A DNA stretch of 64,000 nt from Firmicutes bacterium OM04-13BH (GTDB lineage: Bacteria > Bacillota > Clostridia > Lachnospirales > Lachnospiraceae). The notes beneath the pieces were generated by a model. That model did no database searches. It was not told the origin of the DNA and worked only from the letters and a program-made list of their open reading frames with translations. Position numbers and translations under genes: made by a program. The stretch is from contig QULP01000003.1 in assembly GCA_003481745.1 (NCBI GenBank), positions 372,001 through 436,000 on the forward strand. The letters run 5' to 3'. Below, piece after piece: positions 56,094-64,000 of the stretch (position 1 is the first letter of the stretch; every line of letters starts with the position of its first letter).

Positions 56094-56861
56094 ATGGTTT
56101 ATACAAACGAAATACTGACCCTGGCTGTTGAAATCGGTGACAGTATGCTTAGAAATGGGGCAGAAATTTATCGTGTGGAAGATACCGTTGTCCACATTTT
56201 AAAATCTTATGAAGTAAAAGAATTTGACGTCTATGTCATTTCCAACGGAATCTTTGCAAGTGCCAATGAAAATCAGGAAGATGCCTGCAGTATTGTACGC
56301 CATGTTCCGCTTGGTTCGGTAAATCTTGGAAAAATCTCTGCTTTAAATCAACTTGCCAGAGATATCTGCGAACATAAGATTTCTTTGATTGATTCCTGGG
56401 AGGAACTGGAACGCTGTCAGAACCTTCCCAATTATCCTAATTCCCTTCTGGTCTTTTTCTGCGGACTCGGAAGTGCCGGATTCTGTTACTTATTTGGAGG
56501 AAGTGCCCTTGATTCTCTTTTTACATTTGGCATCGGTATTTTAGAACAGCTCCTTTTATTTGCACTGAAAAAATATAAATTTTCAAAGATTATCACAAAC
56601 ATTTTTGCAAGCCTGTTTGTCACTTTACTCGCAATGCTCTGTATGCTGACCAATCTGAATCTATTACAGGATAAAATCATCATCGGAGCAATTATGCCTC
56701 TTGTCCCTGGAATTGCATTTACCACTGCAATCCGTGACATTTATAATGCAGATTATCTTTCGGGTACAATTCATCTGCTTGACGCCTTAATTACCGCTAT
56801 CTGTATTGCAGTCGGCGCCTGTCTGCCATTCGTCATTATGAATTATTTCGGAGGACTCTAA
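56094..56861 (+). CDS. Threonine/serine exporter, N-terminal-domain subunit (ThrE, DUF1212)
   Basis: A 255-residue protein. The soluble N-terminal part (to about 110) has the family segment GDSMLRNGAEIYRVEDTVVHILKSY and NGIFASANE; five membrane spans follow, with MPLVPGIAFTTAIRDIYNADYLSGTIHLLDALI. In Corynebacterium ThrE both halves are one protein exporting threonine and serine; here they are split. CGAGGT is a modest ribosome site. The C-terminal half gene follows after 3 nt. Confidence 0.9.
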   Translation: MVYTNEILTLAVEIGDSMLRNGAEIYRVEDTVVHILKSYEVKEFDVYVISNGIFASANENQEDACSIVRHVPLGSVNLGKISALNQLARDICEHKISLIDSWEELERCQNLPNYPNSLLVFFCGLGSAGFCYLFGGSALDSLFTFGIGILEQLLLFALKKYKFSKIITNIFASLFVTLLAMLCMLTNLNLLQDKIIIGAIMPLVPGIAFTTAIRDIYNADYLSGTIHLLDALITAICIAVGACLPFVIMNYFGGL

Positions 56862-56864
56862 GCT

Positions 56865-57335
56865 ATGGAATCTATTATAGAATCTATTATAGAATTTATC
56901 ATTCAATTTATTGTAGCAGGCTTTGCTACATTTTCCTTTGCAGTCCTTTTTTCCGCACCAAAAAAAGAACTGCTTTACTGCGGTTTTAGCGGCGCATTTG
57001 GATGGATTCTCTACTACATTTTAGTCCAGCTTGGCATGGGCGTAGTTGTCCCATCCCTGATTGCAACTTTCTGCCTTACGATTTTGGCACGAATCTTTGC
57101 AGTCATCCGCTCCACTCCTGTTACCGTCTATCTTTTAACCGGTATCTTTCCTCTTGTGCCTGGAGCTGGAATCTTTTACACTGCTTACTATCTATTTACC
57201 AATGACCGGGCATTTTCTTCTTCCAAAGGAATTGAAACCTTTGAAGTTGCAGGTGCAATTGTACTTGGAATCATCTTTGGATTCGGGATTCCACAAAGTT
57301 TGTTTCATTTAGTCAAAAAATCCGGACGGAATTAA
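56865..57335 (+). CDS. Threonine/serine exporter, C-terminal-domain subunit (ThrE_2)
   Basis: A 156-residue membrane protein with about five spans: FATFSFAVLFSAPKKELLYCGFSGAFGWILY, then GIFPLVPGAGIFYTAYYLFTND and the C-terminal FEVAGAIVLGIIFGFGIP, the ThrE_2 (YjjB-like) pattern. It begins with a short direct repeat (GAATCTATTATA twice, giving MESIIESIIE). Coupled to the N-terminal subunit. The stop codon lies in the loop of the terminator. Confidence 0.9.
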   Translation: MESIIESIIEFIIQFIVAGFATFSFAVLFSAPKKELLYCGFSGAFGWILYYILVQLGMGVVVPSLIATFCLTILARIFAVIRSTPVTVYLLTGIFPLVPGAGIFYTAYYLFTNDRAFSSSKGIETFEVAGAIVLGIIFGFGIPQSLFHLVKKSGRN

Positions 57336-57355
57336 ATTCCATCCGGACTTTTTCT
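57319..57355 (+). terminator. Terminator of the ThrE-type pair
   Basis: TCCGGACGGAATT pairs with AATTCCATCCGGA with one G-U type mismatch, followed by CTTTTTC. The hairpin overlaps the stop codon of the second gene. Confidence 0.85.
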
Positions 57356-57366
57356 TTTCTTGTGTA

Positions 57367-57525
57367 AAGCGGACATTCGCAATCCGCTTCGCTACTTGCT
57401 CATGAACGCAGTCGCTTTGCGATCTGTCAGTAGGAGCTTTCAACTTCCACTGACAGAAGCATCCCCCTCACCCGCCGCTTAGTGCTCTGCGCACTTGAAG
57501 CGGGGGAATGCTTATCTGCGTTCAT
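57367..57525. repeat. Structured GC-rich element with nested perfect stems
   Basis: Within the 380-nt gap before aroD: a hairpin AAGCGGA/TCCGCTT (57367-57390), then an outer stem ATGAACGCAG/CTGCGTTCAT (57402-57411 with 57516-57525) enclosing CTGTCAGT/ACTGACAG (57424-57431 with 57449-57456) and AAGCATCCCCC/GGGGGAATGCTT (57457-57467 with 57502-57513), which itself encloses CCGCTT and GTGC stems. It forms a multibranched structure of about 125 nt without a reading frame. The first hairpin shares ATTCGCAATCCGCTT with 16720-16734. Confidence 0.6.
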
Positions 57526-57715
57526 AAAAAACTCATCGTAAAAAATTAAAAACGCTCTGCGAGAATCTTTTTTATAATTGACAAACCTGCTCTAACTAAT
57601 TATGCTAACTTATAGAAAAATTTTTCACAATCCAGAAGATGTTTCAAGGTTCTGCTGCATTTGAACTCTGAACCGTAGAATCAATAATAATTGAATATAG
57701 GAAAGGATTTTAGCT

Positions 57716-58477
57716 ATGAAAACAGTTCAAGTAAGAAATGTTATTATCGGAGAGGGACGCCCGAAAATCTGTGTCCCGATTGTTGGACAAACCAAAGAAG
57801 AAATTCTCACGGAAGCAGGTTCTTTTGCCGAATTTCCGATTGACGTTGTAGAATGGCGTGCAGACTGGTACGAAGATGTTTTTGATACCGATAAAGTACT
57901 CGAAACCGCGAAAGAATTAAACACTGTCTTAAAAGACACACCAATTCTTTTTACCTTCCGCACGGCAAAAGAAGGGGGAGAAAAAGCCATCTCAAATGAA
58001 GCTTATCAAAACCTTAATCTCGCAGTTGCCAAAAGCGGCTTTGTTGATTTGATTGACGTAGAAGCTTTTACAGGAGACGAAATTGTGACGAACATCATCT
58101 CAAAAGCTCACGATTTTAATGTAAAAGTAGTTTCTTCCAATCACGATTTTGATAAAACTCCTGAAAAAGAAGAATTAATCCGCCGTCTTTGTAAAATGCA
58201 GGAACTTGGCGCTGATATTCCAAAAATTGCAGTCATGCCAACCTGCAGACGTGATGTGCTTATGCTCCTTGATGCAACTCTTGAAATGACTGAGTCTTAC
58301 GCCGACCGTCCGATTATTACCATGTCAATGGCTGGAACAGGTGTCATCAGCCGTCTTGCCGGTGAAGCCTTTGGCTCTGCCCTCACATTTGGAGCTGCCA
58401 CAAAAGCTTCTGCCCCAGGACAGATTCCAGTAAATGAGCTTAAACAAGTATTGGATATCCTTCATAAAAGCCTGTAA
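57716..58477 (+). CDS. aroD: 3-dehydroquinate dehydratase, type I
   Basis: A 253-residue enzyme for the third step of the shikimate pathway. The Schiff-base Lys is in IPKIAVMPTCRRDVL, the catalytic His in VVSSNHDFDKTP, and the substrate-binding EWRADWYED and FTFRTAKEGGE segments are intact. AGGAAAGGA precedes the ATG. Convergent with aroK, the enzyme two steps later in the same pathway. Confidence 0.95.
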   Translation: MKTVQVRNVIIGEGRPKICVPIVGQTKEEILTEAGSFAEFPIDVVEWRADWYEDVFDTDKVLETAKELNTVLKDTPILFTFRTAKEGGEKAISNEAYQNLNLAVAKSGFVDLIDVEAFTGDEIVTNIISKAHDFNVKVVSSNHDFDKTPEKEELIRRLCKMQELGADIPKIAVMPTCRRDVLMLLDATLEMTESYADRPIITMSMAGTGVISRLAGEAFGSALTFGAATKASAPGQIPVNELKQVLDILHKSL

Positions 58478-58482
58478 AATAT

Positions 58483-58512
58483 AAGGTGGCTGCTTGTAAC
58501 TACAGCCACCTG
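58483..58512. terminator. Bidirectional terminator between aroD and aroK
   Basis: AGGTGGCTG (58484-58492) pairs with CAGCCACCT (58503-58511). It sits between the convergent stops and can serve both. Confidence 0.75.
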
Positions 58513-58516
58513 CTTT

Positions 58517-59059
58517 CTATCTACTTTCATCCATCGCACGAAGTCTCTGAATCATTTCCTCACAGATTTCCTGCTCATTTTTTCCATCTGTCTGTATAAT
58601 GATATCTGCTGCTGCCTCATACTTCTCACTTCGTTTCGCCATCAAGTCTGCAATAAATGATACATTCTTATTATTTTCAAGCAATGGCCGGTCATGATTG
58701 TCTTTTACTCTCTGCAAAACAGTTTCCGGTTGTGCAGTAAGAAGCACGACACGTCCATTCTTCTTCATCTCAAGCACATTATTTTCACGCATTGGAGTAC
58801 CACCGCCACACGAAATCACTACATTAGACTTATTCTGCATTTCAACTAAAAGATTTGTCTCCAAATCACGGAAATACTGCTCTCCATGAGTTTCAAAGAT
58901 ATCTGAAATACTCATGCCCTCTCGTTTTGCAATAATATCATCCATCTCAACCACATCCATGGAAAATGTATCATGCAAATATCCCGCTATCGTAGACTTT
59001 CCACATCCCATAAATCCAATCAAAAAAATATTATAATCAAACAACCTTTTATTTTCCAT
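58517..59059 (-). CDS. aroK: Shikimate kinase
   Basis: A 180-residue P-loop kinase that phosphorylates shikimate. Walker A FLIGFMGCGKSTIAGYL, shikimate-binding EMDDIIAKREGMSISDIFETHGEQYFRDLE, the GGGTPMRENN loop and the lid VKDNHDRPLLENN are all present. AGGAG precedes the start. Complete and single-domain. Confidence 0.95.
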   Translation of the reverse strand: MENKRLFDYNIFLIGFMGCGKSTIAGYLHDTFSMDVVEMDDIIAKREGMSISDIFETHGEQYFRDLETNLLVEMQNKSNVVISCGGGTPMRENNVLEMKKNGRVVLLTAQPETVLQRVKDNHDRPLLENNKNVSFIADLMAKRSEKYEAAADIIIQTDGKNEQEICEEMIQRLRAMDESR

Positions 59060-59165
59060 TTTTCTTTTCTCCTTGATTTTACCACTTTAAACAATTAACT
59101 TGTATTATATCAACAGATTACATGTTCTGCAAGTGTAAAAAAGTAGACCGTTTTTTTGTACACTC

Positions 59166-59392
59166 TTCCCCTTTACTTTCGTGCGTTAGAGGTTGCTGCA
59201 TGCCTGTGGCATGCGCTTAGCAACGACCGAAGCGGAGCGGAGAACGAACCCGTTCGAGTCCACTCAAATCTAAGCAAAAACAAATCAGAGATAACGTTCC
59301 CCTTTGCTTTCGTGCGTTAGAGGTTGCTGCATGCCTGTGGCATGCGCTTAGCAACGACCGGAGCGGAGCGGAGAACGAACCCGTTCGAGTCC
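59166..59392. repeat. Two tandem 96-bp repeats carrying the 3' end word of tRNA-Arg
   Basis: Copies at 59166-59261 and 59297-59392 (131-nt period) differ at two positions. Each contains GTGCGTTAGAGG, identical to the 3' end of the neighbouring tRNA-Arg gene, followed by a hairpin GTTGCT-GCATGCC...GGCATGC-AGCAAC and a GC-rich stretch ending GTTCGAGTCC, a T-arm-like word. They look like degenerate tRNA-tail copies. No gene in this gap. Confidence 0.75.
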
Positions 59393-59406
59393 GACCCGGA
59401 CTCGAG

Positions 59407-59449
59407 TAAAAAAATAGACAGGGTTTTTATACCCTGTCTACTTTTTTAC
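59407..59449 (-). terminator. Terminator of tRNA-Arg
   Basis: AAAAAATAGACAGGG pairs with CCCTGTCTACTTTTTT around a 7-nt loop, with one mismatch. It follows the tRNA 3' end by 4 nt on the minus strand. Confidence 0.85.
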
Positions 59450-59452
59450 TAG

Positions 59453-59526
59453 CGTGCGTTAGAGGATTCGAACCCCCGACCTTTTGGTCCGTAGCCAAAC
59501 GCTCTATCCAGCTGAGCTAAACGCAC
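59453..59526 (-). tRNA. tRNA-Arg (anticodon ACG)
   Basis: A 74-nt cloverleaf on the minus strand: acceptor GTGCGTT/AACGCAC, D-stem GCTC/GAGC, anticodon stem TTTGG/CCAAA with loop CTACGGA (anticodon ACG), and T-arm GGGGG-TTCGAAT-CCTCT (the last pairing includes one G-U). Discriminator base G; CCA is not encoded. Confidence 0.96.
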
Positions 59527-59631
59527 ATATTTCTTATTTATTTTGTATTGCCTCAACAACAAAACCTATTATAATGTACATATTCCAAAAAGTCAACCCT
59601 TTTTTTGAAATTTTTTTATTTTTTGCGAAAC

Positions 59632-59660
59632 TTGCGATTTCTCTGTATTTTCGCTATAGT
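59632..59660 (+). promoter_or_regulatory. Promoter of the COG3044-type ATPase gene
   Basis: TTGCGA (59632-59637), 17-nt spacer, TATAGT (59655-59660); the ATG follows 39 nt later. Confidence 0.65.
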
Positions 59661-59699
59661 AATCCTAGATTTTTATAATTTTGAAAGGGGTTTTTTACT

Positions 59700-61424
59700 A
59701 TGCCAAAAACTTCAAATGACTTACAGACCAAACTCCACGCAATTCATCAAAAAGGCTATCCTGCTTATAAAGAATTACGTGGCACTTATCAATTTCCAAA
59801 CTATCTTTTATACATTGACCATGTTCAGGGAGACCCATTTGCCTCTCCATCCAGTATCAGCGTTGAGATTCCGCTAAAAACTGCCGGATTCCCTGCTGAT
59901 TACTATCAAAAATCCTACACCCGCATTGCACTGCAGGACTATCTTACCCGCCAGTTTGAACAGCAGGTAAACCGCTATAGTTTCCGTGCAAAAGGTTCTG
60001 GAAAAAGCGGTCTGATTTCTGTCACACACTGCGGTCAGGAGATTTTAGAGCGAAGTGCCTGCCAAATCACAAAAAATTCTATCATTGCACGTTTCTTTGT
60101 TGGATTTCCCGCAAACGGCAGACGTATCAATTCTATAGAATTAGAAAAAATCTTTTTTGATTTTCTTCCAATCTGTGTAGAAAAAGCATTTTTCTACCGC
60201 AATCAGAACACTAAAGTGGTAGAACAGGTTTATTTTCTCGCTGAGGACCAGTATTTTCTACGTAAAGAACTGAAACGCCTTCATCTTACTGCCTTTGTCG
60301 CCGATGCTTCTATTCTTCCAAGACAAAGTGGTGTTTCCGATAAACCTTTAAAAGAAAGTATTCCGTTTTTTGCTCCGGATTCTCTTGCCATTGAACTTAC
60401 GCTTCCACACAAAGGAACGATTCGAGGACTCGGCATCAAAGAAGGAATTACTTTAATTGTCGGCGGAGGCTACCACGGAAAATCCACTTTATTAAATGCC
60501 TTAGAAAGCGGAGTCTATAATCATATCGCAGGCGATGGTCGAGAATATGTAATCTCCGATGACAATGGCGTAAAACTTAGGGCTGAAGATGGACGTTTCA
60601 TAAAAGATGTGGATATTTCCCTTTTTATTAACGATTTACCAAATAAAAAAGATACTCATTGTTTTTCTACCTGTGACGCCAGTGGTAGTACTTCTCAGGC
60701 GGCTGCTATTGTAGAGAGCATGGAGGCCGGAAGTTCTCTTTTCTTTATTGATGAGGACACTTCTGCAACTAATTTCATGGTTCGTGACTCTTTTATGCAA
60801 AAAGTCATCGGTCGAAGTAAAGAGCCAATTACTCCTTTTTTAGAACGTGCCAGAGATTTATATGAAAAAGCAGGAATCTCCACCATTCTTGTAGCCGGAA
60901 GCAGTGGTGCTTTCTTTCATATCGCAGACACTATTATTCAAATGGACTGCTATAAGGCAATCGATATTACGGCTTCTACAAAAGTACTGTGCAAAGAAAA
61001 TCCGCTTCCGAAAACTTCTGCCACAGAATTTCATCAGCCTGACAGTTACCGAATCATGAGCACACCGGATTTTCAAACAAAAACTTCAAGAAATCCTCAT
61101 GCTTCTCATGCAGATAGAGGTTTAAAAGTAAAAACACACGACCGATATACCTTTTCGATTGGAAAAGAAACCGTTGATTTACGATATGTGGAACAGCTTG
61201 CAGATTTTGAACAGACATCAGCGCTTGCATCTATGCTCCGTTTTGCCTGTGAATCTTTGATTGACAATCAGCTTACTTTGGATGAAGTTGCTAAAAAATT
61301 GATTTCTATTCTCGAAACAAAAGGCTTCTCCGGCATCAACAGTACCTCTTATCTTTCCTGCGGACTTGCCATGCCACGAAAACAGGAAATTTATGCCTGC
61401 CTGAACCGCTTCCGCAGAAAATAA
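59700..61424 (+). CDS. ABC-class P-loop ATPase, COG3044 family (ABC_ATPase)
   Basis: A 574-residue protein of the family once described as predicted ATPases of the ABC class. N-terminal domain (about 1-240) begins KLHAIHQKGYPAYKELRGTYQFPNYLLYIDHVQGDPFASPS, a family hallmark. Walker A is IVGGGYHGKSTLLNALESG and Walker B-like SLFFIDEDTSATNFM. The physiological role is unknown; the structure of the family suggests nucleic-acid binding. GAAAGGGG precedes the ATG. Single-gene unit with promoter and terminator. Confidence 0.9.
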   Translation: MPKTSNDLQTKLHAIHQKGYPAYKELRGTYQFPNYLLYIDHVQGDPFASPSSISVEIPLKTAGFPADYYQKSYTRIALQDYLTRQFEQQVNRYSFRAKGSGKSGLISVTHCGQEILERSACQITKNSIIARFFVGFPANGRRINSIELEKIFFDFLPICVEKAFFYRNQNTKVVEQVYFLAEDQYFLRKELKRLHLTAFVADASILPRQSGVSDKPLKESIPFFAPDSLAIELTLPHKGTIRGLGIKEGITLIVGGGYHGKSTLLNALESGVYNHIAGDGREYVISDDNGVKLRAEDGRFIKDVDISLFINDLPNKKDTHCFSTCDASGSTSQAAAIVESMEAGSSLFFIDEDTSATNFMVRDSFMQKVIGRSKEPITPFLERARDLYEKAGISTILVAGSSGAFFHIADTIIQMDCYKAIDITASTKVLCKENPLPKTSATEFHQPDSYRIMSTPDFQTKTSRNPHASHADRGLKVKTHDRYTFSIGKETVDLRYVEQLADFEQTSALASMLRFACESLIDNQLTLDEVAKKLISILETKGFSGINSTSYLSCGLAMPRKQEIYACLNRFRRK

Positions 61425-61473
61425 TTTACAGAAAATAATCTGCCAAAAATAATTTCTTGTTCAAAACAAACCA

Positions 61474-61522
61474 GCAAAAAAGGATATCTTAGCCAAAACT
61501 TATTGACTTCGATATCCTTTTT
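61474..61522. terminator. Bidirectional terminator between the ATPase and the serine hydrolase genes
   Basis: AAAAAGGATATC pairs with GATATCCTTTTT around a loop of about 22 nt; the genes are convergent. Confidence 0.8.
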
Positions 61523-61533
61523 GTCTGCTCTTT

Positions 61534-62580
61534 TTATTTTGAAATATTCTCATAAACAACCGAAGAAATGTCAACAATTCGCTGTCTCGCTTCCGTCGTA
61601 TCACTTAAATTATCTGCCATCACACAGATAATGTATGGATTTTCTCCATCAAATACAATCGCTGCATCATTTTCTACATGGTCTAATTCTCCGGTTTTAT
61701 TCGCCGTTTCTACTCCAGATGGAATACCTTTTGGTATTTTTTCTGTTCGGGTCTGCTGTTTTAATAAATTCAACATATCCTCAGAATGTTCTAATTTATT
61801 TTCATAAATATTTTTCAAAAACACACTACAATCTCTTGCGGACGTATAATTTTCGTTCGCAGAAGCTTTTTCAAGCAACATTCTTCCCATGGAAGTATCG
61901 GTGTAACCATTATTTTTACAATAAGTATTGACTGCTTCCTGACCTGCTGCATTATCACCATTTCCCAACATTCCAACCAGTGTATTTGCAGAATCATTAT
62001 CACTGACTGTAATCATCGCATTTAACAGCTTATCTACCTGCTCCTGTCCATTTGCAGCAGCGATATTATCATAAGAAGAATAAACTGCGCCCATAATATA
62101 AAGTTTGATTAAACTTGCCGCTGTCAATCTTCCCTGACCAAGAGATGCTCTTGCGCCATCTTTCAAACGATACACATAAATCTGCCATGCCTCTCCAAAT
62201 TCATCTGTACCTTGCAGTTTTTCTTCCACTGACGCACGAATTGCTTCCAAATCAGGAGCATCTTCTTCTGCAAGCTGTTCTTCTGTAAGACTTTCCTCAG
62301 AATCCGCATCTTCTTCTGTTTCATCTACAGGCTCTCCGGCTTCATCTGAATCCTGTTGCTCCTGCGTTGTATTTTCGGCATTTTCTGCTTCTGCCTGCTT
62401 TTCTTTCAGTGCTTTCTGCTTCTCTTCTAATTGTTTCTTTTCTTCCTGTGCTTCTGTATATTTTGTATTCTGAGTATTCTGTTTTTCTTTCAGATATACG
62501 TTCACACAAAGAACCGCTAAAATCAAAACCGCTAAAACAACGATTCCTGCAATTACCTTTGTCTTTTTCTTTTTTTCCAT
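61534..62580 (-). CDS. Membrane-anchored serine hydrolase, beta-lactamase/penicillin-binding fold
   Basis: A 348-residue protein: membrane anchor (about 8-30), a Glu/Lys/Gln-rich coiled-coil and acidic linker (about 33-115), then an extracellular class A beta-lactamase-like domain. Active-site motifs are all visible: SxxK in AASLIKLY, SDN in VSDNDSAN, KTG in ANKTGELDH. The omega-loop ExxLN motif of true class A beta-lactamases is not evident, so a DD-peptidase-like or other role is at least as likely as antibiotic hydrolysis. It is 32 nt downstream of a wall amidase with similar anchor-plus-coil layout. Confidence 0.85.
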   Translation of the reverse strand: MEKKKKTKVIAGIVVLAVLILAVLCVNVYLKEKQNTQNTKYTEAQEEKKQLEEKQKALKEKQAEAENAENTTQEQQDSDEAGEPVDETEEDADSEESLTEEQLAEEDAPDLEAIRASVEEKLQGTDEFGEAWQIYVYRLKDGARASLGQGRLTAASLIKLYIMGAVYSSYDNIAAANGQEQVDKLLNAMITVSDNDSANTLVGMLGNGDNAAGQEAVNTYCKNNGYTDTSMGRMLLEKASANENYTSARDCSVFLKNIYENKLEHSEDMLNLLKQQTRTEKIPKGIPSGVETANKTGELDHVENDAAIVFDGENPYIICVMADNLSDTTEARQRIVDISSVVYENISK

Positions 62581-62612
62581 TTTTTATTTGTTCCTTATTG
62601 TATTTCTCTTTC

Positions 62613-63635
62613 TCAATTTCCTGCTGCAAAATAAGCATCAATACCGTTTGCAATGCCCTGTACCATTAATTTCTGAAAATCCGGATTTTCCATATTTGTA
62701 TCATCACTTTCATTTGACATAAATCCCATTTCCAGAATAATAACCGGCACAGTACTCCAGTTAATTCCTGTCATATTGTCAAAAATCTGTACTCCGCTGT
62801 TTTTAATTTTGCAGGATTCACAATAGGCATTAATGACCGCTTCTCCAAGTGCATAGCTCTTATCATGCAGTGCTCCGACATAAGGATTCTGTGCAGACGG
62901 AATCATCGTAAATGCCCCGTTGACACTGCTGTCATCACTTCCATTTGCATGGATTCTCACATAAATATCTGCTCCATACTGTGTTGCAAGTTCTGCACGT
63001 TCCTTATTACTGATTGCAGTATCATTGTCCTCTCTTGTCAGCATCACTTCATACCCACGGTTTTTAAGTTCTTCACGAAGCTGTTTTGAAATGTTTAAAT
63101 TCAGCTCATACTCGGGAACACCGGTAAAACTTCCCTGTGTTCCTGTCGTTGCCTTTGCTTTCATTTCGCTTGAACCTGGACCCATTGGCTCTTGTGCACT
63201 CATATCTACATTGTAACCCTGATGTCCTGGGTCAATTGCGATTTTCTTTCCATTACCGGTCTCTGGCACCTTTGAATTGGCATCCGTTTCCTGATTCTTC
63301 TGCTCTTCCCCAGCTTCCGGTTCTTTTGCTTCTTTCTGCGCTTCTTCCTGCGTTTCTACAGATTCTGCAGGCTCTTCTGATTCTTCCGCTTTTGTATCGG
63401 TATCCGCTTCTTCTTTCTGCTCTGCATCTTTTGTTTCTTTTTGCAGAATTTCTGCCTTCTTCTGCTCTTTTTCCTGTTTTTCTATGTCTTTCTTAATTGC
63501 CCTGATTTCTTTTCTTACCGCAGTAACCTGTTGTCTTGTTTTATTTACCTGATTTAATTGAAAAAGCGCAACAACAATTAGTAAAATCAAGACAATTGAA
63601 AGGCATCCCAGTATGATTTTATACATCCGTTTCAC
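62613..63635 (-). CDS. Membrane-anchored N-acetylmuramoyl-L-alanine amidase (Amidase_3)
   Basis: A 340-residue cell-wall hydrolase: GTG start (63635) behind GGGAG, membrane anchor (about 6-26), coiled coil and acidic linker (about 30-130), then the zinc amidase domain. Zinc ligands and catalytic Glu: His in IAIDPGHQG, Glu in PEYELNLN, His in YVRIHANGSDD, Glu in VIILEMGFMSNESDD. It cleaves stem peptides from glycan outside the membrane. Probably co-transcribed with the serine hydrolase, both with near-identical architecture. Confidence 0.93.
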   Translation of the reverse strand: MKRMYKIILGCLSIVLILLIVVALFQLNQVNKTRQQVTAVRKEIRAIKKDIEKQEKEQKKAEILQKETKDAEQKEEADTDTKAEESEEPAESVETQEEAQKEAKEPEAGEEQKNQETDANSKVPETGNGKKIAIDPGHQGYNVDMSAQEPMGPGSSEMKAKATTGTQGSFTGVPEYELNLNISKQLREELKNRGYEVMLTREDNDTAISNKERAELATQYGADIYVRIHANGSDDSSVNGAFTMIPSAQNPYVGALHDKSYALGEAVINAYCESCKIKNSGVQIFDNMTGINWSTVPVIILEMGFMSNESDDTNMENPDFQKLMVQGIANGIDAYFAAGN

Positions 63636-63691
63636 AAATTAAACTCCCTGATTTCTAAACTCTCTCGTAAATTTTATTCTAATAAATTTTT

Positions 63692-64000
63692 TTAATAAAT
63701 CTCTTTTCCGCCAAAAATAAAGCTGACATCCTCATCAATGCTCTTAAGTTCTTCTTTTCCAAGATAATATTGTAAGTCACCACGATAAGACTTCATACTA
63801 TAATCAATCAAAAGTGCAATATGTTTTTCATCAATTGGAAGATAAGAATAGACATCATCTGCAATAATCTTGTCTTTCTTTCCATCATACATTTTTAAAG
63901 TTGCACTATTATTTGAACTGTTGTAATCAACTGCATAAAGCACATTATCGGAATCTGGCACTGTATAAAGCGTTCCGGATTTTACATCAGAATCAATATT
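63692..64000 (-). CDS. C-terminal end of an unidentified protein (runs off the window)
   Basis: The frame is open to the window edge and reads NIDSDVKSGTLYTVPDSDNVLYAVDYN onward for 102 codons to the stop at 63692. The pattern of alternating short strands (LYAVDYN, LKMYDGKKDKIIADDV, HIALLIDYS, LQYYLGKEELKSIDEDVSFIF) looks like the blades of a beta-propeller. Family unknown to me. The start lies outside the window. Confidence 0.6.
   Translation of the reverse strand, partial: NIDSDVKSGTLYTVPDSDNVLYAVDYNSSNNSATLKMYDGKKDKIIADDVYSYLPIDEKHIALLIDYSMKSYRGDLQYYLGKEELKSIDEDVSFIFGGKEIY

Noticed and set aside
59166..59392. CRISPR array
   Set aside because: Only two repeats of 96 bp with one 35-nt gap, and no cas genes; unit size and tRNA-tail content do not fit.
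61534..62580. Calling the serine hydrolase a resistance beta-lactamase
   Set aside because: SxxK, SDN and KTG are shared with DD-peptidases; the ExxLN omega-loop motif needed for class A hydrolysis is not visible.

Overview
The window looks like chromosome of a low-GC, Gram-positive, spore-forming Clostridia, most likely a gut Lachnospiraceae. The evidence is a CIRCE/HrcA heat-shock system, CodY, an intact sporulation sigma-K gene, RNase J, IreB, a YesM/YesN-type two-component pair, A/G-rich Shine-Dalgarno sites and T-tailed hairpin terminators. Most genes are on the minus strand. No rRNA is present; one tRNA-Arg(ACG) lies at 59.5 kb.

Layout. 1-0.4 kb: 5' part of a nitroreductase. 0.5-13.7 kb: a carbohydrate-utilisation locus read right to left: YesM-like kinase and YesN-like regulator, then a sugar-binding lipoprotein, two ABC permeases, two paralogous GH31 enzymes, a DUF624 membrane protein and a YicI-type alpha-xylosidase. 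No ABC ATPase is encoded, so a shared ATPase elsewhere is implied. Four ATCTTAA repeats precede the binding-protein promoter and are a candidate operator. 13.7-25.6 kb: cell-wall amidase, guaB, groES-groEL, codY, comM-dprA-topA and sigK. 25.5-32.6 kb: ireB-ruvX-DUF1292, RNase J, a YlbF-family gene, a catalytic-domain-less MltG homologue, trmR, a U32 tRNA-hydroxylation gene and mtaB. 32.7-38.2 kb: an HPr-like protein without the active histidine, thiI with its cysteine desulfurase, rsmE, prmA and an AEC transporter. 38.3-43.3 kb: hrcA-grpE-dnaK-dnaJ.

43.3-53.1 kb is the accessory region and the main point of interest. An intact uvrB is followed upstream by two extra copies of the uvrB 5' end: one clean 90-codon fragment at 50.1-50.4 kb and one badly decayed copy at 48.7-48.9 kb. 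Each break lies at the same point in uvrB, next to a shared 20-nt word, and each uvrB 5' copy is preceded by a homologous long hairpin terminator. Between the hairpins and the break points lie two cargoes: (1) a four-gene ABC-three-component-like system (small membrane protein, C-terminal-domain protein, middle component, DUF2326 ABC ATPase) in which the membrane protein and its neighbour share an Asn/Ser/Gly-rich motif that could be a homotypic signalling motif; (2) a DUF3791-DUF3990-small-protein cluster that looks like a toxin-antitoxin locus. This reads as serial insertion of defence cassettes that rebuild uvrB each time. A decayed IS200/IS605-type element (tnpA with a nonsense codon, an unusual long TnpB, and a candidate omega-RNA) sits in the leader of the uvrB fragment.

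53.1-64 kb: coaX, a probable PanT and coaBC (pantothenate to CoA), a split ThrE-type exporter pair, aroD and aroK, a structured repeat, tandem 96-bp repeats beside tRNA-Arg, a COG3044-type ATPase, a beta-lactamase-fold serine hydrolase, an Amidase_3 wall hydrolase, and the 3' end of an unidentified gene.
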